From: Streptomyces katrae
Lineage (GTDB): Bacteria; Actinomycetota; Actinomycetes; Streptomycetales; Streptomycetaceae
Assembly: GCF_002028425.1 (NCBI RefSeq)
Contig: NZ_CP020042.1
Span: 1,736,001-1,800,000 of the forward strand
Direction of reading: 5' to 3'
Length of the DNA stretch: 64,000 bases
Position numbers and translations under genes: made by a program. Below the pieces are notes generated by a model that was given only the letters and a program-made list of their open reading frames with translations, did not search any database and was not told the DNA's origin. Of this stretch, positions 8,825 through 16,465 are shown one piece after another; position 1 is the stretch's first letter; each line of letters opens with the position of its first letter.

Positions 8825-8855
8825 GCCGCCTCCGTCCGGGCGGGACGGAGGCGGC
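8825..8855. terminator. Bidirectional hairpin terminator
   Basis: Two 13-base arms, GCCGCCTCCGTCC and GGACGGAGGCGGC, enclose GGGCG. The hairpin sits between the convergent ends at 8812 and 8893, so it can serve both genes. Confidence 0.75.
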
Positions 8856-8892
8856 GCGGTGCCTCCCCGGTCGGGCCGGGTTCGGGCCGGGG

Positions 8893-9558
8893 TCAGGCCG
8901 GGGTCAGGCCGGAGGGCGCGGCGGGGCTGTCGTCGGTGTCGTCGTCCTCGAAGTACTCCGCGTCCTCGTCGAAGACGGAACTCACGTCGAACCGGTGCAG
9001 GACGTCCTGCGGGTCGGTCTGTCCGAAGGGCGAGCCCAGCCAGTCCCCCGGTTCCGCGACCTCCTCCAACGCGGCGATCCAGAGGGTGGAGTCGCCCTCC
9101 TCCAGGCCGAAGTCCTTGGAGCGGGAGGCGATCTCGTCGGGCTCGTACTCCCCGAAGAGCACGCCGAGCGCTCCGCCCGTGCCCCCGTCGTCGATGAGTT
9201 CGGCGTCACGGTCGTGCGCGGCGACGCGCTCGGCCTGGGCGATCAGCCGGGCCGGTTCGACGACGGTGTAGTCACGGCGGATGAGCACGCTGAACGCCGC
9301 GGGTTCGGCGGGGCCGGTGTAGCGGGCCCCGGTCTCGGGTGTCGGGATCTCGAAGGGGGTGACCTCGTCGTAGCGGTCGTAGAGGAGTTCGTCGTACTCC
9401 TCGGCAGCGGCGGCGAGTTCGTTGAACGCGGCGTAGACGGCCGGGTCCTCGTCCCCGATCCTGCTCTCGACCGCGGCGAGGTGACGGTCGAGAGCGGCCT
9501 TGACCGCCTCGGCGGCGGCGCGTACCTCGGCAACAGTGGGCAGAGCGGCATCAGACAT
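8893..9558 (-). CDS. Conserved hypothetical protein, acidic
   Basis: This is a 221-residue acidic protein starting MSDAALPTVAEVRAAAEAVK. It has a helical N-terminal half (FNELAAAAEEYDELLYDRYDEVTPFEIPTPE), a beta-rich middle (FSVLIRRDYTVVEPARL) and a strongly acidic tail (FDEDAEYFEDDDTDDS). No catalytic or membrane motif is recognised. The ATG at 9558 is chosen because the upstream extension is not conserved-looking and overlaps the promoter region of the divergent DUF5703 gene (start 9606). Function unknown. Confidence 0.75.
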   Translation of the reverse strand: MSDAALPTVAEVRAAAEAVKAALDRHLAAVESRIGDEDPAVYAAFNELAAAAEEYDELLYDRYDEVTPFEIPTPETGARYTGPAEPAAFSVLIRRDYTVVEPARLIAQAERVAAHDRDAELIDDGGTGGALGVLFGEYEPDEIASRSKDFGLEEGDSTLWIAALEEVAEPGDWLGSPFGQTDPQDVLHRFDVSSVFDEDAEYFEDDDTDDSPAAPSGLTPA

Positions 9559-9605
9559 AGTGCAGACGCTATCCGTAGCGGGCCGGTGCCCGCACAATAG
9601 ATACG

Positions 9606-9794
9606 ATGCCGGAATACGAATTCGTCGACGTGTACGTGCCCCGCGGGACCCCCCGCAAGGAGGCCACCCGCCTGCTGACCGACCACGCGGAGTACGGGCA
9701 CTGGGAGCTCGACCGCATGACCCTGTACCGGGACGGCAGCCGTCGCGCGCGGCTGCGCCGCCGGATCATCCGCCAGGTCAGAGCCACCTGGTGA
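9606..9794 (+). CDS. DUF5703 family small protein
   Basis: This is a 62-residue basic protein, MPEYEFVDVYVPRGTPRK..., matching the small DUF5703 family seen beside chpC in streptomycetes (from memory). It has a beta-rich first half with a Tyr/Val pattern, then an Arg-rich C-terminus (RRARLRRRIIRQVRATW) that could bind nucleic acid. It is divergent from the acidic hypothetical gene across 47 bp and convergent with chpC, separated by a strong hairpin. Function unknown. Confidence 0.8.
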   Translation: MPEYEFVDVYVPRGTPRKEATRLLTDHAEYGHWELDRMTLYRDGSRRARLRRRIIRQVRATW

Positions 9795-9816
9795 CCGTGG
9801 GAGCGCCGGACACACG

Positions 9817-9853
9817 ACGACGCGGGCCCCGGTGGTCCGGGGCCCGCGTCGTC
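9817..9853. terminator. Bidirectional hairpin terminator before chpC
   Basis: Arms GACGACGCGGGCC (9817-9829) and GGCCCGCGTCGTC (9841-9853) are perfectly complementary around an 11-nt loop. The hairpin lies between the convergent DUF5703 and chpC ends. Confidence 0.8.
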
Positions 9854-9864
9854 CTGGGGGTGCG

Positions 9865-10653
9865 TCAGGCGGAGTTGCGGGCGCGCCGGTAGAGCACCGT
9901 CCCGGCCAGCAGCAGTCCGCCCGCGAGCGGGAGTCCGGCCGTCATGGCGTCACCGGCGCCGGTGGCGGCGAGCCCGCCGCCCGGTGCCGGCGTGGAGTGG
10001 CCGACGGGGGTGGTGCCGCCGCCCGTACCGGGGCCGGTGCCGGGCGTGCCCGGGGTGCCGGTGCCCGGGGTGCCCGTGCCGGGGGTGCCCGGCGTCTGGC
10101 CGCCCGGGGTGCCGGGGTTGTGCTGCCCGCCGCCCGGGGTGCCCGTGCCGGGGGTGCCGGGCGTCTGGCCGCCCGGGGTGCCGGGGGTGTGTCCCCCCGG
10201 GGTGCCGGGGTTGCCGCCGCCCGGCGTGTGACCGCCCGGGGTGCCGGGGTTGCCGCCCGGGGTACCGGGGTTGCCCGGGTTGCCGGGGTGCTCCCCGCCG
10301 GGGTGGCCCGGCTGGTCCTCGTCGCAGTCGTCATCGCCCGGGTTCCCGGGGTGCCCCGGGTTGCCCGGGTGTCCGGGGTTGCCCGGGTGCTGCGGCCCGT
10401 GCGAGGTGTTGGCGCAGCGGTTCCCGAAGGCCGGGTTCAGCCCCCCCACCACCGTCACGGTGTTGCCGCAGGCGTTCACCGGCACGTCCACCGGCGCCTG
10501 CACGTTGTTCCCGGACAGGAGGCCCGGGGAGTTCGCGGCGTGCCCGGAGGCGCCGGAGTCCGCCTGGGCGTAACCGCCGCCGAGCGCGAGGACACCCCCC
10601 GCCGCCGCCATCGTGACCAGCGTCTTCCTCGTGACCTGAACCGGTCGTCGCAT
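9865..10653 (-). CDS. chpC: Long chaplin with one chaplin domain, Pro-Gly repeat stalk and LAxTG sorting signal
   Basis: This is a 262-residue secreted protein. Residues 1-32 are a signal peptide (MRRPVQVTRKTLVTMAAAGG...YAQA). One chaplin domain spans about 33-82, with Cys62 and Cys80 and the GNTVTVVGGLNPAFGN core. A long stalk of PGNPG, TPGTPG and GTPGG repeats follows. The C-terminus has the sortase signal LAATG, a hydrophobic segment and an Arg-rich tail (LYRRARNSA). Long chaplins are anchored to the wall by class E sortases and help build the hydrophobic sheath of aerial hyphae. S. coelicolor ChpA-C have two chaplin domains; only one is visible here. The position beside chpH supports the name chpC. 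The ATG at 10653 is chosen over upstream starts because it gives a clean signal peptide. Confidence 0.88.
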   Translation of the reverse strand: MRRPVQVTRKTLVTMAAAGGVLALGGGYAQADSGASGHAANSPGLLSGNNVQAPVDVPVNACGNTVTVVGGLNPAFGNRCANTSHGPQHPGNPGHPGNPGHPGNPGDDDCDEDQPGHPGGEHPGNPGNPGTPGGNPGTPGGHTPGGGNPGTPGGHTPGTPGGQTPGTPGTGTPGGGQHNPGTPGGQTPGTPGTGTPGTGTPGTPGTGPGTGGGTTPVGHSTPAPGGGLAATGAGDAMTAGLPLAGGLLLAGTVLYRRARNSA

Positions 10654-10756
10654 CTGTACTCGTCCCCTGGTGAGTGCGTTCGCGTGGCGCACAGGCTGTA
10701 CGGGCTCCCCCGCCTGCCGCGCCGACGTGATCTGGAGCCGGGCCGGAATGCCCGGC

Positions 10757-10788
10757 GGCCCCGGAGCGCTGGATTGCGCTCCGGGGCC
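10757..10788. terminator. chpH terminator hairpin
   Basis: Arms GGCCCCGGAGCG and CGCTCCGGGGCC (12 bp, perfect) enclose an 8-nt loop, 16 bp past the chpH stop and upstream of chpC. It should isolate the two chaplin transcripts. Confidence 0.8.
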
Positions 10789-10803
10789 AGAACTTCAGAA
10801 GCG

Positions 10804-11037
10804 TCAGGCGTTGACGCAGGTGTTGCCGAAGGCCGGGTTCAGCAGCGCGATCACGTTCACGGTGTTGCCGCAGACGTTGACCGGCACGTGGACCGGGACC
10901 TGGACGACGTTGCCGGACAGGACACCGGGGGAGCCGATGGCCGCGCCCTGGGCGTCCGCGTCGGCGACGGCGAGGCCGGCACCCGCGAGAACCAGACCAC
11001 CGGTGGCAGCCGCAGCGGCGACAACCTTCTTGAGCAT
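10804..11037 (-). CDS. chpH: Short chaplin ChpH
   Basis: This is a 77-residue secreted protein, the exact size of S. coelicolor ChpH (from memory). Residues 1-26 form the signal peptide (MLKKVVAAAAATGGLVLAGAGLAVA). The rest is a single chaplin domain with Cys56 and Cys74, which form the structural disulfide, and the amyloid-forming core GNTVNVIALLNPAFGN. Short chaplins assemble into the surface film that lets hyphae and spores leave water. The start at 11037 follows an AGGAGG ribosome-binding site. It is transcribed in the same direction as chpC but has its own terminator. The leader contains a hairpin (11057-11079). Confidence 0.95.
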   Translation of the reverse strand: MLKKVVAAAAATGGLVLAGAGLAVADADAQGAAIGSPGVLSGNVVQVPVHVPVNVCGNTVNVIALLNPAFGNTCVNA

Positions 11038-11056
11038 TGTTCCTCCTAGTAGGCAA

Positions 11057-11079
11057 TGCGGTCCCAGCCGCGGACCGCA
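11057..11079 (-). promoter_or_regulatory. Inverted repeat in the chpH leader
   Basis: TGCGGTCC and GGACCGCA (8-bp perfect arms, 7-nt loop) lie 20-42 bp upstream of the chpH start codon. In RNA this would be a stable hairpin just before the ribosome-binding site. It might act as an RNA stabiliser or as a binding site; which is unknown. Confidence 0.4.
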
Positions 11080-11173
11080 CCACCTGTAACGAGGAGGGAT
11101 CACCGGGGCTACGAGCGTATGAGCGCATTCACTCTTCTCAGTGGAATACGCACACCTTCCCGAATCCCCGGCG

Positions 11174-12499
11174 TTAGGCGTTGTCGATGAAGCGGTCGAG
11201 GACCCGTACGCCGAACTTCAGGCCCTCGACCGGAACCCGCTCGTCCACGCCGTGGAACATGCCCGCGAAGTCCAGCTCCGGCGGCAGCTGGAGCGGCGCG
11301 AAGCCGAAGCAGCGGATGCCGAGGTCGTCGAAGGACTTGGCGTCGGTGCCGCCCGAGAGCATGTAGGGCACGGCGCGCGCGATGGGGTCCTCGGCCCTGA
11401 GGGCGCCCTGCATGGCGTCCACGAGCTTTCCGTCGAAGTCCGTCTCCAGGGCCTTGTCGGCGTGCACGTCCTCCCGCTTCACGCGCGGGCCGAGGATCCG
11501 GTCGAGGTCCGCGAAGAACTCGTCCTCGTAGCCCGGCAGGAAGCGGCCGTCCACGTGCGCCGTGGCCTGGCCGGGGATGACGTTGACCTTGTAGCCGGCG
11601 CCGAGCATGGTCGGGGCGGCCGAGTTGCGCAGCGTCGCGCCGACCATCTTGGCGATCCCGCCGAGCTTGGCGAGGGTGGCGTCCATGTCGTCGGGGTCGA
11701 GCGGGGTTCCGAGCGCGTCCGAGAGTTCGTCGAGGAAGTGTCGAACGGTCTTGGTGACGCGGACGGGCCAGGTGTGGCGGCCGAGGCGGCCGACGGCCTC
11801 GCACAGCTCCGTGATCGCGTTGTCGGTGTTGGTCATGGAGCCGTGGCCGGCGGTGCCCTCCACCGTCAGCCGCATCCAGTGCATGCCCTTCTGGGCGGTC
11901 TCCACCAGGTAGAGGCGGAGGTTCTCGTTCACGGTGAAGGAGAAGCCGCCGACCTCGCCGATCGCCTCGGTGACCCCCTCGAAGAGCCCGGGGTGCTTGT
12001 CCACGAGGTGCCGGGCGCCGTACGTGCCGCCCGCCTCCTCGTCCGCGAGGAAGGCCAGCACGATGTCGCGGGGAGGCTTGCGCCCGCTGCGCATGCGGTC
12101 GCGCACGACGGCCAGCGTCATCGCGTCCATGTCCTTCATGTCGACCGCCCCGCGGCCCCACACGCAGCCGTCGGCGACCTCGCCGGAGAAGGGGTCGTAG
12201 GTCCAGTCGGCGGCGTTGGCCGGGACCACGTCGGTGTGCCCGTGGATCAGCAGCGCGGGCCGCGAGGGGTCCTCGCCCTCGATCCGGGCCACGGTCGAGG
12301 CGCGCCCCTTGTGCGATTCGAAGATCTGCGGCTCCAGCCCCACCTCGGCGAGCTTCTCGGCGACCCACTCGGCCGCCTTGCGCTCGCCGGGGCCCGAGTG
12401 GTCCCCGTAGTTGCTGGTGTCGATCCGGATGAGGTCCCGGCAGAGGTCTACGACCTCGTCCTGGCCCGAGACGGTCTTGCCCGCGGCCGCTGCGCTCAC
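11174..12499 (-). CDS. M20/M25/M40 family metallopeptidase
   Basis: This is a 441-residue dinuclear zinc hydrolase of the M20 family. Visible motifs are LLIHGHTDVVPA (first zinc His and catalytic Asp, near residue 90), WGRGAVDMKDMDAM (bridging Asp, near 115), FLADEEAGGTYGARHLV (general-base Glu pair, near 155) and a late SGGTDAKSF. GTG 12497-12499 is preferred over the ATG 15 bp upstream because that ATG lies inside the ribosome-binding sequence GGGAGGAAACAGC. The expected substrate is a small peptide or N-acyl amino acid. It is monocistronic between chpH and the tRNA genes. Confidence 0.9.
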   Translation of the reverse strand: MSAAAAGKTVSGQDEVVDLCRDLIRIDTSNYGDHSGPGERKAAEWVAEKLAEVGLEPQIFESHKGRASTVARIEGEDPSRPALLIHGHTDVVPANAADWTYDPFSGEVADGCVWGRGAVDMKDMDAMTLAVVRDRMRSGRKPPRDIVLAFLADEEAGGTYGARHLVDKHPGLFEGVTEAIGEVGGFSFTVNENLRLYLVETAQKGMHWMRLTVEGTAGHGSMTNTDNAITELCEAVGRLGRHTWPVRVTKTVRHFLDELSDALGTPLDPDDMDATLAKLGGIAKMVGATLRNSAAPTMLGAGYKVNVIPGQATAHVDGRFLPGYEDEFFADLDRILGPRVKREDVHADKALETDFDGKLVDAMQGALRAEDPIARAVPYMLSGGTDAKSFDDLGIRCFGFAPLQLPPELDFAGMFHGVDERVPVEGLKFGVRVLDRFIDNA

Positions 12500-12611
12500 G
12501 CTGTTTCCTCCCATGGGTCACGTACCGGCTGACCCCCCATCCTCCCGCCCGGGGGCGCTCTCCCCAAGGGCGGTCCGCCGGCCGGAAGGGGTGTGATCGA
12601 GGACCCCGGAC

Positions 12612-12626
12612 TGTTTGGTAATGTTT
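12612..12626 (+). promoter_or_regulatory. Extended -10 promoter of the first tRNA-Leu gene
   Basis: TGTTTGGTAATGTTT is shared exactly with the second tRNA gene (12858-12872). It reads as an extended -10 (TGG-TAATGT) 44 bp before the tRNA. No convincing -35 is visible. Confidence 0.5.
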
Positions 12627-12667
12627 TCCACGTCGGAACGGCCGCGAGGCCGGGACGCACACACCCG

Positions 12668-12752
12668 GTCCGGGTGGCGGAATGGCAGACGCGCTAGCTT
12701 GAGGTGCTAGTGCCCTTTATCGGGCGTGGGGGTTCAAGTCCCCCCTCGGACA
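12668..12752 (+). tRNA. tRNA-Leu (anticodon GAG), copy 1
   Basis: This is an 85-nt class II tRNA. The acceptor stem GTCCGGG pairs with CTCGGAC (one G-U), with A as the discriminator base. The anticodon stem CTAGC/GCTAG encloses the loop TTGAGGT, so the anticodon is GAG, reading CUC and CUU. A variable arm (TGCCC...GGGCG type) and the T-arm GGGGG-TTCAAGT-CCCCC follow. CCA is not encoded. The second copy is identical. Confidence 0.95.
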
Positions 12753-12760
12753 CATCATGA

Positions 12761-12788
12761 GCAGGACCCCGCTTCGGCGGGGTCCTGC
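12761..12788 (+). terminator. Terminator of tRNA-Leu copy 1
   Basis: GCAGGACCCCGC and GCGGGGTCCTGC form 12-bp arms around a TTCG tetraloop, 8 bp after the tRNA. Confidence 0.85.
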
Positions 12789-12857
12789 TTCGTTGTGCGG
12801 CGGGGGCTTCCTGTGGCCGGAAGCCGCTGGTCGGGGGTGGCGCGGACGCCCCCGGAA

Positions 12858-12872
12858 TGTTTGGTAATGTTT
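12858..12872 (+). promoter_or_regulatory. Extended -10 promoter of the second tRNA-Leu gene
   Basis: This is the same 15-base TGTTTGGTAATGTTT element as before copy 1, 46 bp upstream of the tRNA. Its conservation while the flanking bases differ supports a promoter role. Confidence 0.5.
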
Positions 12873-12915
12873 CACCTGTCGCCACGGCCGCCGAGGCCGG
12901 AACGACACACACCCC

Positions 12916-13000
12916 GTCCGGGTGGCGGAATGGCAGACGCGCTAGCTTGAGGTGCTAGTGCCCTTTATCGGGCGTGGGGGTTCAAGTCCCCCCTCGGACA
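12916..13000 (+). tRNA. tRNA-Leu (anticodon GAG), copy 2
   Basis: It is identical in sequence to the 85-nt copy at 12668. It is offset by 248 bp, with its own promoter-like element and terminator, so the whole transcription unit has been duplicated in tandem. Confidence 0.95.
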
Positions 13001-13009
13001 CATGAAGAG

Positions 13010-13035
13010 CAGGACCCCGCTTCGGCGGGGTCCTG
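13010..13035 (+). terminator. Terminator of tRNA-Leu copy 2
   Basis: CAGGACCCCGC and GCGGGGTCCTG pair around TTCG, followed by TTTCG. It is a near-copy of the hairpin at 12761. Confidence 0.85.
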
Positions 13036-13103
13036 TTTCGTTTTCCGCCGGTTCGTCTTCCGCCGGTCCGTTCCCCCCGCTGCGCGGGCCCTGGAACGGC
13101 GAA

Positions 13104-13141
13104 GGGCCCCCGGGCGGGCCCGAAGCCCGTCCCGGGGGCCC
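13104..13141 (-). terminator. ansP terminator hairpin
   Basis: A GC-only hairpin with arms GGGCCCCCGGGCGGGC and GCCCGTCCCGGGGGCCC (one interruption) lies 20 bp past the ansP stop. Confidence 0.65.
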
Positions 13142-13160
13142 CAGGGGCCCGTGGGGGTCG

Positions 13161-14600
13161 TCAGTCGCGCGAGGCGGCGATCTCGCTCACCCGGCGGCGG
13201 ACCAGGAACCAGCCGCCGACCAGGGCCGCGGCGATGCCGGGGAGGATCATCACCGTGGTGCGGCCCACGCCTCCGTCGCACCACATCAGCACCAGGACGG
13301 TCACCAGGAAGACCAGGGTGACGATCTGCGTGTACGGCGCCCAGGGCAGCTGGTACGAGGGCCGCTCGACCTGCCCGTTCTGCGCCCGGCGCCAGAAGAA
13401 CAGCGAACAGATCATGACCATGGCCCAGGTGCCGAGGATGCCGATGGAGGCCAGGTTGAGGACGATCTCGAAGGCCTCGCCGGGCATCCAGGCGTTGAGG
13501 CCGACGCCCGCGACGCCGAAGGCGGCGGTGAAGAGGACACCGCCGTAGGGGACCTTGCCCTTGTTCATGAGGCCGGTGAACTTCGGGGCGGAGCCGGACA
13601 TGGCCATCGAGCGCAGGATCCGGCCGGTGGAGTAGAGGCCGGAGTTCAGGCTGGACAGGGCGGCCGTCAGGACGACCAGGTTCATGATGCCGGCGGCGCC
13701 GGGCACGCCCAGCTTGTCGAAGACCGTGACGAAGGGGCTCTGGCCGGCCGAGTACTCCGTGTACGGGAGCAGCAGCGCGAGCAGGACCACGGAGCCGACG
13801 TAGAACAGGCCCACGCGCCACATGATCGAGTTGATCGCCTTCGGCATGATCTTCTCGGGGTTCTCGGTCTCGCCGGCGGCGACGCCGCAGAGCTCGACGG
13901 AGGCGTACGCGAAGACCACGCCCTGGATGACCAGCAGCATCGGGAGCACGCCGGACGGGAAGATGCCGCCGTGGTCGGTGATGTTGGCCAGGCCCGGGGT
14001 GCTGCCGCCGATGTCGTGGCTGGTGGCGACCAGGTAGATGCCGACGATCAGGAAGATCGCCAGGGCGGCGACCTTGACCAGGGAGAACCAGAACTCCATC
14101 TCGCCGAAGTACTTCACCGAGATCAGGTTCGCGGTGAGGACCACGGCCAGGGCGATGAAGGCGAGCACCCACTGGGGGATGTCGGTGAACATCGACCAGA
14201 AGTGCGCGTAGGTCGCGGCGGCCGTGATGTCGGCCACGGTGGTGGTGGACCAGTTGAGGAAGTAGAGCCAGCCGGCCGTGTAGGCGCCCTTCTCCCCCAT
14301 GAACTCGCGCGCGTACGAGACGAAGGCGCCGGAGGAGGGGCGGTAGAGGACGAGCTCGCCGAGGGCCCGGACCACGAAGAAGGCGAAGACGCCGCACACC
14401 GCGTAGGCGATGGCCAGGGAGGGTCCGGCGCCGGCGAGGCGGCCGCCGGCGCCGAGGAACAGGCCGGTGCCTATCGCCCCGCCGATGGCGATCATGTTGA
14501 TGTGGCGGGACTTGAGGTCCTTGCTGTAGCCCTCGTCACCGGCGTCGACATGGCGGGAGGACGCCTCGGCGGGAGCCTCGGTCAAGGTGCGGTCACTCAT
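13161..14600 (-). CDS. ansP: L-asparagine permease-like amino acid transporter
   Basis: This is a 479-residue polytopic membrane protein of the APC superfamily. It aligns closely by eye with E. coli AnsP: EGYSKDLKSRHINMIAIGG at the N-terminus, IGTGLFLGAGGRL in TM1, ALGELVLYRPSSGAFVSYAR, then LTAALSSLNSGLYSTGRILR. About 12 membrane segments are expected, importing amino acids by proton symport. The start MSDRTLTEAPAEAS at 14600 precedes a hydrophilic cytoplasmic N-terminus. The much longer open frame upstream is not coding in this frame. L-asparagine is the best guess; other neutral amino acids cannot be excluded. Confidence 0.85.
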   Translation of the reverse strand: MSDRTLTEAPAEASSRHVDAGDEGYSKDLKSRHINMIAIGGAIGTGLFLGAGGRLAGAGPSLAIAYAVCGVFAFFVVRALGELVLYRPSSGAFVSYAREFMGEKGAYTAGWLYFLNWSTTTVADITAAATYAHFWSMFTDIPQWVLAFIALAVVLTANLISVKYFGEMEFWFSLVKVAALAIFLIVGIYLVATSHDIGGSTPGLANITDHGGIFPSGVLPMLLVIQGVVFAYASVELCGVAAGETENPEKIMPKAINSIMWRVGLFYVGSVVLLALLLPYTEYSAGQSPFVTVFDKLGVPGAAGIMNLVVLTAALSSLNSGLYSTGRILRSMAMSGSAPKFTGLMNKGKVPYGGVLFTAAFGVAGVGLNAWMPGEAFEIVLNLASIGILGTWAMVMICSLFFWRRAQNGQVERPSYQLPWAPYTQIVTLVFLVTVLVLMWCDGGVGRTTVMILPGIAAALVGGWFLVRRRVSEIAASRD

Positions 14601-14750
14601 ATACGACTTCGCCTTCGTGGGTCGGACAGGCAGGCCGGAAGGCGCGTGCGGGAGAGCTGGGTGGTATCCCCCGTGCCGCGTTCCGGTGATTTTGTCGCCC
14701 CAGGAGACCATGAGCGTCCGCCCCCCGCCAAAATCGGCCACTGCGGCCGA

Positions 14751-14786
14751 AGCCCCCGGCGACCATGGAAACGGTCGCCGGGGGCT
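14751..14786 (-). terminator. Terminator of the second amino acid permease gene
   Basis: Arms AGCCCCCGGCGACC and GGTCGCCGGGGGCT (14 bp, perfect) enclose ATGGAAAC, 32 bp past the permease stop and in the 218-bp gap before ansP. Confidence 0.8.
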
Positions 14787-14818
14787 GGGGAGGCGTACGA
14801 ATACGAGGGCTGCGGGCC

Positions 14819-16369
14819 TCAGGCGCCCGGCCCGGCCTCGGCGGCCTGGTCGAGCCGGAAGGCCTCGTTGCCCAGGCCGATCCGGGCGTGCACCTCGGGG
14901 CGGCGGGCCCTCAGCACCAGCCCGTGGACCAGTCCGGCCACCGCGGCCACACCGATGATGGCGGGCAGCGCCCAGCTGAGCGCGGAGCCCTTCTCGGCGG
15001 CGACCAGGATGGCGAAGTCCTTCACCGTGTAGACGGCGATGCCCACCAGGGCCAGCCCGGCCAGGCCCGCCGCGACGAGCCGCCAGACCTGGGCCCCGGC
15101 GGCGCCCCGGCGGACGAAGAAGGCGATGACGGCGAAGGAGGACGCGGCCATCAGGACGGTCACGCCGAGGGCGCCGACGCTGCCCATCCAGGTGAACAGG
15201 TGCAGGACGGGCGCGGTGGGGTCGCCGGCCGGGGAGCCGTCGGTGACCGCGAAGGCGAGGACGACGAGGGCGGCGACCACGGTCTGGAGCAGGGAGCCGG
15301 TGGCGGGGGCGCCGGTGCCCGGGTTGGTGCGGCCGAAGCGGGCGGGGAGCAGGCCCTCGCGGCCCATGGCGAAGGCGTAGCGGGCGACGACGTTGTGGAA
15401 GCTGAGCATGGCCGCGAACATGCCGGTGACGAAGAGCACGTGCAGGACGTCGGTGAAGCCGGCGCCGAGGCGGCTGCTGGTGAGGTCGAAGAGCAGGGCG
15501 GGACCGGCTTCGGCGGCCGCCTTGGTGATCTGCGCGGGCCCGGTGGCCACGCTGAGGGCCCAGGCGCTGAGGGCGAAGAAGAGGGCGACGAAGCCGACGG
15601 CGAGGAACATCACCCGGGAGACGACGATGTGCGGCTTGCTCGTCTCCTCGGCGTAGACCGGGGACTGCTCGAAGCCGACGAAGGCGGCGATGCAGAAGCA
15701 CAGGGCGGTGCCGAGGCCGGCGCCGCCGAGGGTGGCGGGGTCGAAGGCGTGCAGGGAGAGGCCCTGGGGGCCGGGCTTGCCGAGGGCGGCGAGGTCGAAG
15801 ACGACGACGAGGGCGCACTCGACGAGCAGCAGGACGCCGAGCACCTTGGCGTTGAGGTCGATCTTCAGCCAGCCGAGGGCGCCGGTGGCGGCGACCGCGA
15901 GCAGGGCGGGGATCCACCAGGCGATCTCGGTGTGCAGGTAGGTGGAGGAGAGGCCGGAGATCTCGAAGCCGAGGATGCCGTAGACGCCGACCTGCATGGC
16001 GCTGTACGCGACGAGGGCGACGAGGGAGGCACAGGCTCCGGCGGTGGGGCCGAGGCCGCGGGCTATGTAGGCGTAGAAGGCGCCGGCGTTGTGGACGTGG
16101 CGGCTCATCTCGGCGTAGCCGATGCCGAAGAGGGCCAGGACGACGCCGAGGATCACGAAGAGCAGTGGCTGGCCGACGATGCCCATGACCCCGAAGATCG
16201 TGGGCATGACACCGGCGACGACCATCAGGGGCGCACTGGCGGCGAGCACGGACAGCAGCAGTCCGGCGGTGCCGAGGCGGCCGGCGCGCAGGGCGCGGTC
16301 CTGGCCCTTGTAGGTGCGGATCTCGGCCTCGGTTGCGGCGGCCGTCACGGTGGATCTGCCCGTCGGCAT
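14819..16369 (-). CDS. APC family amino acid permease
   Basis: This is a 516-residue polytopic membrane protein with about 12-14 hydrophobic segments. The N-terminus (MPTGRSTVTAAATEAEIRTYKG) is hydrophilic. TM1 carries LSVLAASAPLMVVAGVMPT, and the central FCIAAFVGFEQSPVYAEETSKP is the conserved loop of the APC/YjeH-type subfamily. The family imports amino acids, amines or organic acids. It follows the hypothetical gene 16466-17413 by 96 bp on the same strand and may share its transcript. It belongs to a different subfamily from ansP next door, so a recent duplication is unlikely. Substrate unknown. Confidence 0.88.
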   Translation of the reverse strand: MPTGRSTVTAAATEAEIRTYKGQDRALRAGRLGTAGLLLSVLAASAPLMVVAGVMPTIFGVMGIVGQPLLFVILGVVLALFGIGYAEMSRHVHNAGAFYAYIARGLGPTAGACASLVALVAYSAMQVGVYGILGFEISGLSSTYLHTEIAWWIPALLAVAATGALGWLKIDLNAKVLGVLLLVECALVVVFDLAALGKPGPQGLSLHAFDPATLGGAGLGTALCFCIAAFVGFEQSPVYAEETSKPHIVVSRVMFLAVGFVALFFALSAWALSVATGPAQITKAAAEAGPALLFDLTSSRLGAGFTDVLHVLFVTGMFAAMLSFHNVVARYAFAMGREGLLPARFGRTNPGTGAPATGSLLQTVVAALVVLAFAVTDGSPAGDPTAPVLHLFTWMGSVGALGVTVLMAASSFAVIAFFVRRGAAGAQVWRLVAAGLAGLALVGIAVYTVKDFAILVAAEKGSALSWALPAIIGVAAVAGLVHGLVLRARRPEVHARIGLGNEAFRLDQAAEAGPGA

Positions 16370-16465
16370 GGCAGGTTCCTTTCGGGGGCGGGGCGTCGGG
16401 GGTCGGCTGGGCGGGTCGGGGGTCGGTCGGGGTCGCGGCTGCGGGCCGGGGGGCGGGGGCCTGGG

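Noticed and set aside
9984..10616. Cys/Gly/Arg-rich open frame antisense to chpC
   Set aside because: It is an artefact of the Pro-Gly repeat DNA read on the other strand.
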